A DNA stretch of 64,000 nucleotides from Agrocybe praecox (lineage: Eukaryota > Basidiomycota > Agaricomycetes > Agaricales > Agrocybaceae), in assembly GCA_964017145.1 (NCBI GenBank), contig OZ024841.1, positions 3,968,001 through 4,032,000 on the forward strand, in the 5' to 3' direction. Both the position numbers and the translations under genes were made by a program. The notes under the pieces were generated by a model that ran no database searches, was not told where the DNA came from, and worked only from the letters and a program-made list of their open reading frames with translations. Positions 11,700 through 22,914 of this stretch are shown piece after piece (the stretch's first letter is position 1; every line of letters begins with the position of its first letter).

Positions 11700-13314
11700 G
11701 ACCAAAGACAACGTAGAGAGAAACCGAGGAACCGAGATGACGAAAAGAAAAGAAGACCAGAGAAAAGAAGGAACAGACAAGGCGGTGGAGAAAGATAGGG
11801 TCCTGCTGTCAACACCGGGCTTGTCTTATGTATAGTATATTCCGTCACAACAGTGACATGCCCACAAATTCGAATTACATCAATCTCCAAATAAAGGGTA
11901 TTCCTGTCACAATCTGTGACATAATCCATTCCACGCTTTGCCACAAGCCAACCACAAGCTTACTCCTCTGGCTCCTCCTCCATCTTGCTTTTGTCGGAAT
12001 TCCAACGGGATGTCCCCTGGCAGCTCTATTAAAATGCTCCAAGTAATGATTAGGCCGACTTGTGTCATTTCTGGGGTGATAAATATCCTATGACGAAATT
12101 TATCACCCAGGATTAAAATAAAAGCGATCCTCGACGTCAACTGCTCAACTTGGAGGAACAGTCGTCGAAAGCACCAGCCCAGCGAGTATATGTTCTTCAA
12201 AACTGAATCTATCCGGATGATACATGTTCAAGGCATGACACAACCATTTCGCAATGAATCTATGAAAATTACTGGACATTCTCTGCGACATTCTCGGGCC
12301 CGGTCTCAGGAAATGAGAGCCATTTCTGCGATCCATTCCATATTTAACACGTCGCGGATCTCGTCCCATCATCTTGAAAATGGGAGATAGCGGTTACAAG
12401 CTGCATCGTCCTCAGTACGCATCCAAGATCCGGTCAATAAGTACTTATTCTGCAACTGCTTACTAATGGACTACCACTCACCAAAAGTTCTGATTTGATA
12501 GTGAGCCAACTTTTTACTATTCTACGGAGCGAAATCTATTACAAGCGGGAAAGTTCATCCTCCGGTGATGCGAGCCGCTTCAGAATTGAGGATAAACATT
12601 CTGAAAATTTTCGACATGCGCAGTCGGAATCGCCATATAACTAAACTATCTCATCAAATTTATTCCATCGTTATCACTCTCCAACGTTCAACGACCGGCT
12701 GTGGAGCATGGATCTAATCTCGAACAACTTGTCTTTCGAATTTCCAACGATATCATTTCACATCTATTCACAATCCAACACTATGTAGATCGGGTTTATG
12801 CACGATTATCGATGTGAAGAAGGTTACACACACCCGCTTTTCGATGGTCTACGGTGAAATCTATTTTATTTTTTACAGTACGCTAAGAAAAGCCATATCA
12901 GCTACGTCCGCGACCAACATCCGTAGTAAGGATACTACGTAGCTATACCATACACATTCGTGATACGCAGGGACAGGAACCAATATAACCGTGGTCCACA
13001 ATGGACGCCCCCCAAAAATTAAAACAAAAACATATATATACCAAAACGATGACCGTCCGACAACGATATACAAATACATGGCCTAGTCTATCGACTACGG
13101 ATTACGTTGCAAAAAGGAAACCAATTACCCGAGTATACGTCCATAGAGCACAACGTGCAAAAACAAAAACAATAAACAATAAATAAGAAAGAACGCATAC
13201 GCGTTCCACAAAAAGCTGACAAGCGAGAAAGGCCAGTTTCTTCGACATCATGAAAGGCCCAGCCTCCATGCAAACCACGCTAAACGCGTGCAATCAACCC
13301 AAGAAGAGATGAGT
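11700..13314. other. 1.6-kb intergenic stretch
   Basis: Short frames only (the best is 97 codons, 11907-12200 minus), none recognisable. It contains the perfect inverted repeat at 12074-12108 and probably the 3' UTR of the BAR-SH3 gene near 13200-13314. Confidence 0.4.
12074..12108. repeat. 11-bp perfect inverted repeat
   Basis: GGGTGATAAAT at 12074-12084 and its reverse complement at 12098-12108, separated by 13 bases. It could fold as a hairpin or be a transcription-factor site. No gene context assigns it. Confidence 0.4.
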
Positions 13315-16139
13315 TTAATCATGGAACTGCAAACAATTGCTACACATTCCCTTGGGCTTGAATGGATTCTGTCTGAACTGTTGGCATTTTGCATTGACAG
13401 CTCCACTCCCGCCCTCACGCTCAGAATCCTCCTGCTCCAGATCAATTGCGCTGTCGAACGGCGACCTGTCATACCCTTGCAGACTCTGTTGCTGATGTGC
13501 TGAGGATGTACCATGTCCAAGAGCAGACAACGACCCGGTAGAGGCTCCGCTGCTGGAAAGATAGGATCCCGACGAGGTACCTGGTGCCTTCCTCTCAGGA
13601 ATCGCAGGCGGCGGTCCGGCGGAAGGATTCTGGCTCGCAGCTCGTCGGGGAGGCGGGGGCGGAGGCTGTTTCTTTGTAGGTGTGCTGGAGCCACTAGCAG
13701 CTGCGCTGTTACCGGCACTGTTGCTGCCCATGGAGAAGAACCCAGTCAGACTGCTCGTTAGAGAATTCCCGCCTGTAGCGACTGGATTATCACTGTGTGA
13801 TCGATCTATGAGCGGCGAGTGTGCAGCCTCTCCTGTTCCGGGTGTGGACAGTGCAGATCTGAGTAAATTTCGCTTGGGTTGGACCGGAGGTGGAAGTAGA
13901 GAAACGGCGTTAGAGTTGCTTATGTTGGCGATTGTCGATGGTGGGTGATGTTGCTGCCTAATCTGCGCGGGTGATAACCAATTATTATCATCACTCTCGT
14001 CCTCTAAGCCAAAGACTTGTCTGTTCTTCGTCGTCAGAGTTGCATTCCTCATGGCAGATGCGTCCTGTTCCAGATCATCTGTCATGCTCTCAGTGAAGCT
14101 TGCCGAGTCGTTGAACCCTCCGTAAAATAGAGGGCTCTTGTTTGCAGCCATAGGCACTGCTCGGATGATTTGTTCGTCATCGGCATCGCTTGCTAGGTAA
14201 TGGTCATTGTCGTTGAAGTGATCATGGTCACTGCTACCACCGTCGTCGTCATCGCGGCTACCGTTGCTCTTGCCCGTAGTGTGGACTTGAGGATTAAGGA
14301 AAGTGGGTTGAGGTGTTGAGTTAACACCTTTCTTTGGCCGTACGGGCAAAGCAGGCTTGGTACCCACAACCTCCGTGTAAGAAGAGGGGAATAACCCTTT
14401 GCGACCGTCGGAAAGCTCGCCCAACCACCAATCGTCCAGCACCTCTTGTACTACCACAATGTCATCCCCAGCCTTGAAGTTCAGTTCGTCCGAAGAGCCA
14501 GAGAAGTCGTACAAGGCGCGAACAATCTTCTTATCGTGCAATGATAGAGGTTTTAGAATCTTCGGCGTACTAGACGCAGACGACGATCCATTCTGGACAG
14601 TTTCTTTCGATTTCTTCTTCGACAACCCACGTGTCAGACTGCGGAAGCTGTTCGATTTCTTCAAGCTGCCTGGCGTACCGCCACTGGTACCAGGAATGGT
14701 ATCTGTCGACTTGCGACGTGGGGTGTCGTCTTCGTCATCGCCATGATCATCATCTAGTGTGGCAAAAGATTCCTTGTCTTTGCTCTTCTTGCTCTTGCTC
14801 CCTCCAGTAACGGAGTCAACTGCACTAGAAGCCCATCCCGCTACGCTCAGGCGTCTTGGTTTTTCTCCTTCCTTGATTTTCTCTTTCTCTTCCTTAGCTG
14901 CCGAGCTATTCGTCCGTTTGCGCGACAGTCGCGATGTAGGACGGGAAGGGGGCTTGCCGCTTGAGGAACCTGACCGTGAATGCCTCCTAGGGGTGGATAT
15001 TTCTTCATCGGATGACGCAGTAGACTCCTTCCGGTCCCTGGCTTTCGCCGACAGGCGGCTGGAAGTTGATACACCACTGGAGTAACTTCCTAGTTTCGAG
15101 GTTGGGCTAGAATTTGTTAAAGCGAGGAAAACTTGGAAAAATGGTACTGGCTTACCGTTCTTGCCAATCGGCTTTCACGTCCCTCAATACATCGAGATAT
15201 GACTGAACAAAGTTTGTCTCCAGGTCTAAGAACTGAGATAATTCTCGCAGCTGGCTGTGCTCGTTCTCCTGGATAGCATGCATATGTGCGCGAATATCCT
15301 CCGCAGTTTCCTCACTACAAATAGCTCAGTGAAATAAGTCATGACAACAAAAGAATGACGTACTATCGTTGTCTGGCTCGATCCATCTCGTCCTCTGCCT
15401 CGCGTCGGTCCTTCTCCTTCTTGCTGTTTTGAAGCTTCTCGAACTTATTCGTAGCAACTTGATCATCTAGCCGCCTCGTCTCCAGCTTTTTCTTCAAACC
15501 CTCGTATTCCTTGATCTCATCCTTGAATCGCTCCAGAGACATAATAAAAGTGTCTTTGAACGTCAATGCGAACGCTTCCTGAAGCGTGGCAATCTTGCAA
15601 TGCGCACGACCCATTTTGATCAAGGCATGTCCTTGAAATGCGTATATGAGACTTGAATCCTTCAAGTAGCAAACGAGACATACCAAAGTATGAATCGTCT
15701 CCGAACTGTTCCCCGTGCTGAATCATAACGACGCCTAGGATATCAACAGGCAGAAGTTTATGCACATCCTCGTGCCCATCGAACTCTTTCTTCTTCGATA
15801 ACGCATGTTGATAGGTTTCTGAGGCCAAAATCAACCTAGCACAATGAAACTATCAGCCGAGATCCAACGTCACTGTACAAACACCTACCTTCGTATTCCT
15901 TCTTTCCTCAGTTCTATGTCATTTTCGAGTTCTTTAAACTCTTCATTGACTGCTGCTTTCTCTTTAGAAGATATAACTTCACCGGCCCACTAGAAATGAT
16001 AATATTGAAAGTGGCGTGATTAGCGACGATGTTCCAATATATGCAATGGAAACAATACCTGACGAAGGCGTCCTAGCTACATGCACTTGAGAACATATAA
16101 TTCGCCAATCGATACATAACTTACTTGTTTGCTGGCCAT
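13315..16139 (-). CDS. BAR-domain and SH3-domain protein (endophilin/amphiphysin-like)
   Basis: Seven exons, complement(join(13315..15106,15156..15314,15364..15631,15684..15835,15889..15989,16059..16076,16125..16139)), 834 residues; all phases close. Residues 1 to about 245 form a BAR domain, with coiled segments such as FKDEIKEYEGLKKKLETRR. Such domains bind and curve membranes in endocytosis. A Ser-rich linker with KR-rich patches follows, then an SH3 domain at about 430-485 (ALYDFSGSSDELNF, WWLGEL, GLFPSSYTEVV) that should bind proline-rich partners. Farther on are a KKQPPPPPPRR stretch and a C-terminal Cys motif (C-x14-C-x2-C). Exons 1 and 2 are only 15 and 18 nt. The partner set and exact orthologue are not deducible. 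Confidence 0.9.
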
Positions 16140-16383
16140 CCACGAATTCCAAGAAGTATAAGGTAACAGTGGAGGACAATGAATCACTGCGCTATTTAGG
16201 ACATACTCATTATCGGACTATGCCGAGTGACGAGTGAACCTCGATCAATGTTCCACAAATGGTAAGTATGGCCATGTGGCACGTTATTTCTTATTCACGT
16301 ATCCTGGTCCAACACGTATTGTAACACAATCAAACAATTCAAAGGTAGACTAGTGATTTTTCCGCACATTCGGTAAGCTTCAT

Positions 16384-17905
16384 TCATTCGTTCAAACGAA
16401 GCACCTTCTCAGCCAAACCTCGTTGCAAAGCATTGAAATCCTTCTTGTTCATCGACTTTTCTAGCCCATGAATCCAAGTAGTAGCCTCCGGAATGTCGAC
16501 CTACAGTAATAGTAATTCAGGTATCCGTATAATATAATAAAGTTAAAGCCGGAAGTTCATACTTACAAAAGGATAATCAATAGAAAACATGATTCTATCC
16601 AGCCCGATCTGCCCGATATGGAAATGAAGAAGGTCAGTCGCGAAGTTTCTGGATATCGTTTCGAAGATGTTCGTGCGGAAATAGCTCGTAACAGTTTTCT
16701 TCATCGTTGCATTTGCACCTGCAATGGAAAGACCTATAGAAATTGCTCATAGGCAAAGATGTAAAGATAGATAGTATGTTCAGACTTACGGGTGTCAATA
16801 CGATTCAAATCCGAGGGTATGCGTTCCCCGAGATGTCCGACAATGATCTTCAACTTGGGAAAGCGGCTAGAAATGACCCAATAAACCCAATAAATACATT
16901 TGCCATGAAGACAGAAATGGAGACTTACTCGAATACACCATTGACACACAGACTATACGAGTCATGATAATTTTCAGCCATTCATGACTTATAATTTGGG
17001 AGCAAGAGACGTACCCAAGGATATGTGTAGAAAGAACGGCAGCGAACTCCTGAGGTGGACCTCTCAATAATGGCGTATGTGCGAACATCAATGCTGTGCC
17101 TCGGATGAAAGTAAACGGGTACGTCTAGGTCGCTGACTTTCTGCCAAAAGACATCATATTCGGGTTGGTCGTAATAAAGAAGAGCCTCTGAATCAATAAC
17201 ATCATTATCGATATCAATTTAAACGCAATGTAACTTCAGGTGATATGAGATAGTGCTCACCTCCATCTGGCCCGGGCTGCTGATAGTCATTCACGAGAGC
17301 ACCCAGAAACCCAAGTTCCTTTCCAGTTCCGACGCGGCGACGGTGGCATTGTGCATTGCCAAAGAGACAAATCCTCCGAACCGCTCAGTGTTGTTGGAAA
17401 TTGTAGCGGCGAGGACGTTATTGACATGTACAGCCATCTGTTGAGCTTGGACAGGATCGAATATACCCTGTATACCAGGTTTTGAAGACGATATAACCAT
17501 CTAGATAGTTCCATACGACCAAGGTGAGTACCTAGTAAATTATAATATAAGGAAGACTGACATAGTCGACATGGTTTTCGTCCATTCCTCTCAAGCGCTG
17601 GTTATGAATGTCGAGCAGGTTTATTGAAATCGTGCTGTTCAGACCACCTATTTGTTCAAAGATATTTATTTTGACCGTTTTGGTGAAATAAAAACTCCTA
17701 CAAACCTCTTGAGTCTCTGTGTTGTCCCAAGACGTATGGTTAATAGGAAACCGTGACACAGGAATCACTTGCGTACGGCGAGAGGAGCTCAGGAATACTC
17801 TAGGCTTCTTCCAATGCAATAGACCGGCAAGTATTTTGAATTTTTCTTCCATAAATTGAAAAGAAATTAGAATGCCAGTACAAGGATGCATAAGAAGATA
17901 GCCAT
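16384..17905 (-). pseudogene. Amidohydrolase-2 (decarboxylase-type) pseudogene, copy A
   Basis: Collinear with the intact copies at 27889-29544 and 30811-32379, with the same exon layout. Disabling changes are visible. The Trp of the N-terminal EEAW motif is a TAG stop (near 17804). Exon 4 (17261-17500) is 10 nt shorter than in the intact copies and runs into a TGA. Exon 5 (17015-17187) is 17 nt shorter, so the two lesions together restore the frame. The downstream exons 6-9 remain open, with splice sites and the IDYPF and HLGER motifs. The signal-peptide exon is also degraded. Confidence 0.9.
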
Positions 17906-18253
17906 CTTGTAATCGAAACGCGAGACACGTTGAATGCCATGCTGGAGAAATATTGATTCTTTATATCGCTCATGCAGAAGTGAACCGTCAATACAGAATC
18001 AGCGTGATTTTTCGGTCGCATTATCGAATGGTGACAAGCTGAAAACTCAGACACGCCCAGATATCCAGACGCGTCGCGTCACTGGCACGCTTAATAAACT
18101 GCATCATGTGATGCTTTTTCGTCATTCCAGCGCCGGTCCGACTACCGGCTAATGCTAACCGTCATCTGTGGCTGTATTGGGGTTTCAGCTTCAAGTTCTT
18201 TCCCGATCTAAGGAGATTGGAACAGCACATACTGTTCAGAAAACACTTACACG
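17906..18253. other. Intergenic between divergent loci
   Basis: About 350 bases between the dead amidohydrolase and HEM4. Nothing recognised beyond the presumed HEM4 promoter. Confidence 0.3.
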
Positions 18254-19219
18254 ATGAAGAACATTCTATTACTGAGGGAACCCGCTCGCGATACTCCAGA
18301 TAAATATGAATCGGTCTTTTCGAAGAATAGCTACCATCCACTATCGATCCCAGTTCTTGAAACAGTTCACGACAATGTTGACAAATTCTTGGACATACTT
18401 CTGCATGGACCTACAATGGGGGGATTCTCGGGGCTGATCATAACTAGCAAGAGGTCGTGCGACACGTTAAGAGAGGCTTTGTCTATGGCCAAGCAACGGG
18501 ATATAGGAGGACTAGGTAGGTGAGGAATCGTTTGGTATCTTCGGGACGTTCATAGCCTGATGATGTTTCTCAGGTGGGTGGTGTGATATCCCGTTTTACG
18601 TGGTTGGAGAAGCTACAGCGACTGCGGTATCTGAAGTCTTTGATGAATTCAAAGATTTAGGACTTCGGGCAGCCGATATTCGAGGACAGTCATCGGGTAA
18701 CGCTGCTACTCTCGCGCCGTTCATACTTGAAGATATGAAGGGCAAACCGAAGCCGAAACTTCTATATCTAACAGGAGACAAGAATCGTGATACCATATCT
18801 CGAATTTTCGATGAAGGGGGGATTGAGCTAGAACCTTTGCAGGTTTATAAAACTCGTGGGTCACCCGCCTTTCGTGATAATCTTTCGCAAGCCCTCCAGT
18901 CCTTGCCTACCGGTAGGATTCTCAGTCGGATGTCATGTTCCTTTCTCTTACCATTCTCACAGGTGCTTTGGACTGGTGGATTGTGTACTTTGCACCGTCA
19001 GCAGCAGCCTTCGCAACGCCAATATTGCAAAACTATTTTTCTCTGACTGAATCATCTAGTCAGCAGCCGGTGCCCAAGATAGCTGCCATCGGACCTACGA
19101 CCTACGCGTTTCTGAAGGAAGAACTTCATCTGCGTGTGGATGTACTCGCTCAGAAACCAACCCCAGATGAGGTGGTTCATGCGATCAGGAGCAATGACCA
19201 GTTATCATTGACAAATTAA
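18254..19219 (+). CDS. HEM4: Uroporphyrinogen-III synthase
   Basis: Three exons, join(18254..18515,18574..18912,18963..19219), give 285 residues. The enzyme cyclises hydroxymethylbilane to uroporphyrinogen III with inversion of ring D, the branch-point step of haem synthesis in the cytosol. Family features: LLREPA at the N terminus, GFSGLIITSKRSCDTL, FYVVGEATATAV, LYLTGDKNRDTI, LQVYKTR, a YFAPSAAAF segment, and AIGPTTYAFLKEE followed by AQKPTPDEVVHAI. All three are the standard sparsely conserved HEM4 blocks. Introns are short (58 and 50 nt) and phase-consistent. Confidence 0.93.
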
Positions 19220-19660
19220 AGAAGAAAGAAATTCTCGGAAGGCCTGTGTATATACACTGGCGAGGTCAATGCACGCGAACCTTTTCTTTTTGAAGACGTG
19301 ACTCACGCAGATACCGTTCCTCACGGATTTTCATATCAAAATTCAATCCTCTGCGCGCCGAGTCCAGAGAAACATTTCGAAACCACGCTTCTCTCCAAAC
19401 TTTCGATGTTCAAATTCCATCGTTTCTGGACATTACGATATGTCATCTTGCAAAGGAGTGCCGATTCCAACCATCATCACGATTAACCTGAAACACAGCC
19501 CAGAAGCATCTATGGAAGGTCAATCCGGATTATTCAAAATCGAATCTCATCGGCTCGCAGGGCAAACTTCGTCACCCTTCGTCTTTTGCTTTTCACCCGT
19601 TGGCGGGGGTTAAGAAGACTTTCTTTCTTTTTTTTCATTGGACTCTTACGCAGGCGCAGG

Positions 19661-19969
19661 TCATTTGTTGCGACAATCAAGGTTCCTATCGTAATAGTAT
19701 ATATCTTCATTGTCTTCGCCATCTTCGCCTGACTCTTCGTCATCACCTTTTTTATCAGATGGGTCGCCGTCCTGGCAAGAACACAGGTCCAGCAAATCGA
19801 AGCTCTTCGGCTGAGACTTAGACCGGCAGGAGTTAACTGCGTGTAAATCAGCAGGCTTTCTTGAAATGTTCCTTCCCTCATAGCCAAAAAAATAACCACA
19901 AAAAGCTAAGACTGAAAGGCCCGTCATGTTCATCGTTGACTCCCTAACTCGATTCACTGCCCGCATCAT
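19661..19969 (-). CDS. Possible small acidic membrane or secreted protein
   Basis: A 102-codon frame with a hydrophobic start after the second Met (TGLSVLAFCGYFFGYEG) and a very acidic C-terminal stretch, GDDEESGEDGEDNED. It has no family match that I know. It could be one exon of a longer minus-strand gene ending near 19534, or a chance frame. Confidence 0.25.
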   Translation of the reverse strand: MMRAVNRVRESTMNMTGLSVLAFCGYFFGYEGRNISRKPADLHAVNSCRSKSQPKSFDLLDLCSCQDGDPSDKKGDDEESGEDGEDNEDIYYYDRNLDCRNK

Positions 19970-19991
19970 ACAATCTTTCTCCCCTCAGTCC

Positions 19992-20537
19992 ATGACGACT
20001 GGTAATAGCATGACGAACCAAGATTTACTCATCCAAAAATACGAAGATACCGACCCAAACACGAACTTTATGAGCATTGAAAGTTGGGCGGCTCATGCGC
20101 TTAGGGAGGACAAAATTATTCCGAGAACGTATAATTACTCTATACATGGCGTGGCAGGCTGAACTGGTCTACATCAACGTAAAGAACGAAGGTCCTATAC
20201 GCCGTATCCACCTCCTAATTGACTGCTACATCTTTCAAACAAACCACTCAAGTCTGATGGTGTGATTCGCGTGAAGAATTCCATTGAGCTTAAGGGTGGC
20301 AAGACAGAAACGAGCAAGCTCCTCGTGACGTATGATTTCGAATCGCGTATTTTCTACCTGCACGACTTGGCATTGATGGCCAAAGCTACCACCGAGAAAG
20401 AGAGGTCTTACAGGTCTTTGCAGAGCCAGTGGGACTGGCTCGCATGGACACTTGTGCAGAGTGAACGCAATATATCCTGCCAGGAAGACATTCACTGCTT
20501 CACTGCTTCTTTCGTATGCGCAGGCCATTTGGTGTGA
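19992..20537 (+). CDS. Possible multi-exon hypothetical protein
   Basis: Starting with an MTTGNSMTNQ-type N terminus at about 19992, a frame reads to a stop at about 20162. Other frames that look protein-like (VYINVKNEG; then SRIFYLHDLALMAKA and WDWLAWTLVQSERN) follow to 20537. I could not find a phase-consistent set of introns joining them, so the model is incomplete and the whole locus may be decayed. Confidence 0.25.
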
Positions 20538-21241
20538 AGGGGGTCAATAAGACAAGCTATATTATTCCTCGTAGCTTCTGGGCCTATAGGATTCATGCCG
20601 ACATTTCAAGATTCCCGCTTCCCACTCTTCAAATAGTAGTTCAACCATTGATACCAGCACAATGCAGAAGATGACAATAAACCCAAATAAATTCTATAGC
20701 GTAGCCCTATGTAGCTATGTAGGGAGCGAAATGATTAGAAAATTACAACCCATGAAATAGAAATAATGGTACACAGAGTAACAGGTACCAAAGAAGGATA
20801 TCTCAGTACGTATATTACTTATTGCCTAAATCTTGAGTCTTGACTACGGGAACCTGCAGGAACGTCGAGGACGTCCAATGCAAATCAGGACCGAGGTAAC
20901 TAGTACAATTCTGGTTTCTGACTGGAAGGCGTATGCATTAATTTGTAAACTTCGGGGACACGCAATTCTCTGCGAACCAGGATGAATGTTATGGCGGCGC
21001 GGAACTGACTATAAAGCGACTGGTGGATCCAAGGAGAGGCTTTCATTAGTGGGTGCTGGTGGTTTAAAATTTATTGTCACCATAGTTCAGCTAGTATACG
21101 AGTTGTACTTATATCTATGTATGCAGACACGTTCATGCTTTAAGAGTCTTGGCTTTAATCCCGAAGTTTTGTCGGTAGCATACTGCAGTCTTTGAAAAGT
21201 CTCACATTGTCTACGGTTTTCGGTCGCCGTCCGCAGCATGT
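20538..21241. other. Intergenic, nothing recognised
   Basis: About 700 bases with only short frames (best 69 codons at 20986-21195). No family or repeat recognised. Confidence 0.4.
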
Positions 21242-22010
21242 TCAGCTTCCACGACAGTCATCATAGTTGTTGAGTACAACGCCATATGCGTCAATTAGAA
21301 ACTTCTCTAGCACAGGCCAAAAAACTTGTACACACTGTTCATCTGCATGATTTTTATACACCCATTTGAGGTATTCTGATCTGCGTCTGTCAGGGCCTGC
21401 GAGATCGCATCTCGTCGGGTACAGCCTGTCAATTTCACCTCCGCAAATGTCCATGAGCAATTCCTCGAATTTGAGGGAATAAAGTTTGCGGAGAAGATTG
21501 ACCCGATTCTGGTTGATCGAAGCAGCGGAAGGAAAATCGAATGGACGCGACATGGCGAAATCGAGAACCTTGACAGAGTATTCTCGTGCTCGTGCATCTT
21601 GTATGGAGGATGAGCCGTTGACCTCCTCAACGAAGACGTTCGAGAGACGTATGTAAAACGAGATAATGCCATGCTGGCGGATTGCGTGAACCTTTCGGAG
21701 CAAGTCCAAGCCCTGTATGATGATGGGGTTCGCGCACAATTGGGTACCAGCGGAGATCCGGGTCGTGATCCGAGCCTAACGATTGGCAGATCTCGACTAT
21801 CGGCTTTCCTTTCAAATATGACATAGCAATTGCGAAGCTTTCTTCCGAGTCAAAGTCTGGAGATTTGACCTGTTTGAATAAATATCAGCAGAACGCCCCG
21901 AAAACTTACGAGAAAATCGGTACTATGAATGCATCTATGAACTTTGGAACCACCGCCCCTTGAAGTGATAGTAGCTTCGAGTATGCGTACATTTCTGCTC
22001 AACACATGAG
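21242..22010 (-). pseudogene. Degenerate protein-kinase-like sequence
   Basis: Minus-strand segments resemble the C-lobe half of a fungal protein kinase. They are a YSKLLSLQGAVVPKFI block (about 21940), a MSYLKGKPIVEI hinge-like block after a GTAAGT..AACAG intron, then GLDLLRKVHAIRQHGI, a RLSNVF in place of the catalytic-loop DxxxxN, and KVLDFAMSRP where DFG should be. The hinge block and the catalytic-loop block are in different frames with no obvious intron between them. No glycine-rich loop or VAIK lysine was found upstream. The catalytic Asp is missing (FYIRLSN). Either a pseudogene or a much diverged pseudokinase. Confidence 0.5.
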
Positions 22011-22914
22011 CTCGTTCGTCCACCGATATGAATACACGGCAGGCGCCGATACCGGATGTACTATTTATAGAACATGTGTTATATAATTATAATGTCAACA
22101 CGTGATTCCGGCAAATTTCACAGACGCATAGCCGGAGCCCGGCGTGCTAGCCAAACGCGTTGAACATTGAACAACCTCCTTAACTTGAACTGTCGGTGCT
22201 CGAATGTTCAACGTTCAGCCCCAACTTTCTCATTTGGCTGTATGGCTCTCGTTGGCGCATCAGATTGAAAATCTAGAATATCTCAACGAAAGGAATCGAC
22301 AACCTCTGGAGTTTCAACACGCTATTGGCTTTCTTCCAAAGTCTCTTGTGCTGAAATGCTTTTCCTACTACACTGCGCACGATGAATGAATTCGAACGAA
22401 TATAGCGGAACCCGGGCGAAATATTTACTGAAAAGAAAGATTTGGAGACTATGTACGAGTAAGTATTGTATTTTCAACGTGAACGACAAACAGTCAGAGC
22501 ATGCAAATGATTAAATTGATTTTCCAGGTCTTGACAGAGTTTTCGCAACTTAAACTTGAGAGTTTTTGTCATCAACCAGTACTGTTGTGTAGTCTTGCGT
22601 ACAAATGCGTTGTTCGATGACGAGAATTGAGGCTGTGTCCGTTCAATGTTTCTCAGCCCGAGCAGGTTCGCATCTGGGATACGCTTAGACAGCAAATGAC
22701 AATTTCTGTGTGAATTTTGGCTTTGAAATATTCTCGATGGCGGCTGACAAGACTCGGAACTCGATTAAATATTCGGCATATTCGCGATTTGGTGACCTGC
22801 CAGCCACCAGCTAAAGCATATTTAACCTCCAGTATTGTATCTCCCCCAGAAGCACAACCCATTCCGCGCAAAGCAGGCATTCACGCAGAATATATCTTAT
22901 CGAAGTATACAACC
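22011..22914. other. Intergenic upstream region
   Basis: Short frames only. Likely holds the promoter and 5' UTR of the gene starting at 22915. Confidence 0.35.

Noticed and set aside
20077..20265. Plus-strand frame as a clean gene continuation
   Set aside because: No phase-consistent intron could be found to link it to the flanking frames; kept only as a low-confidence locus.
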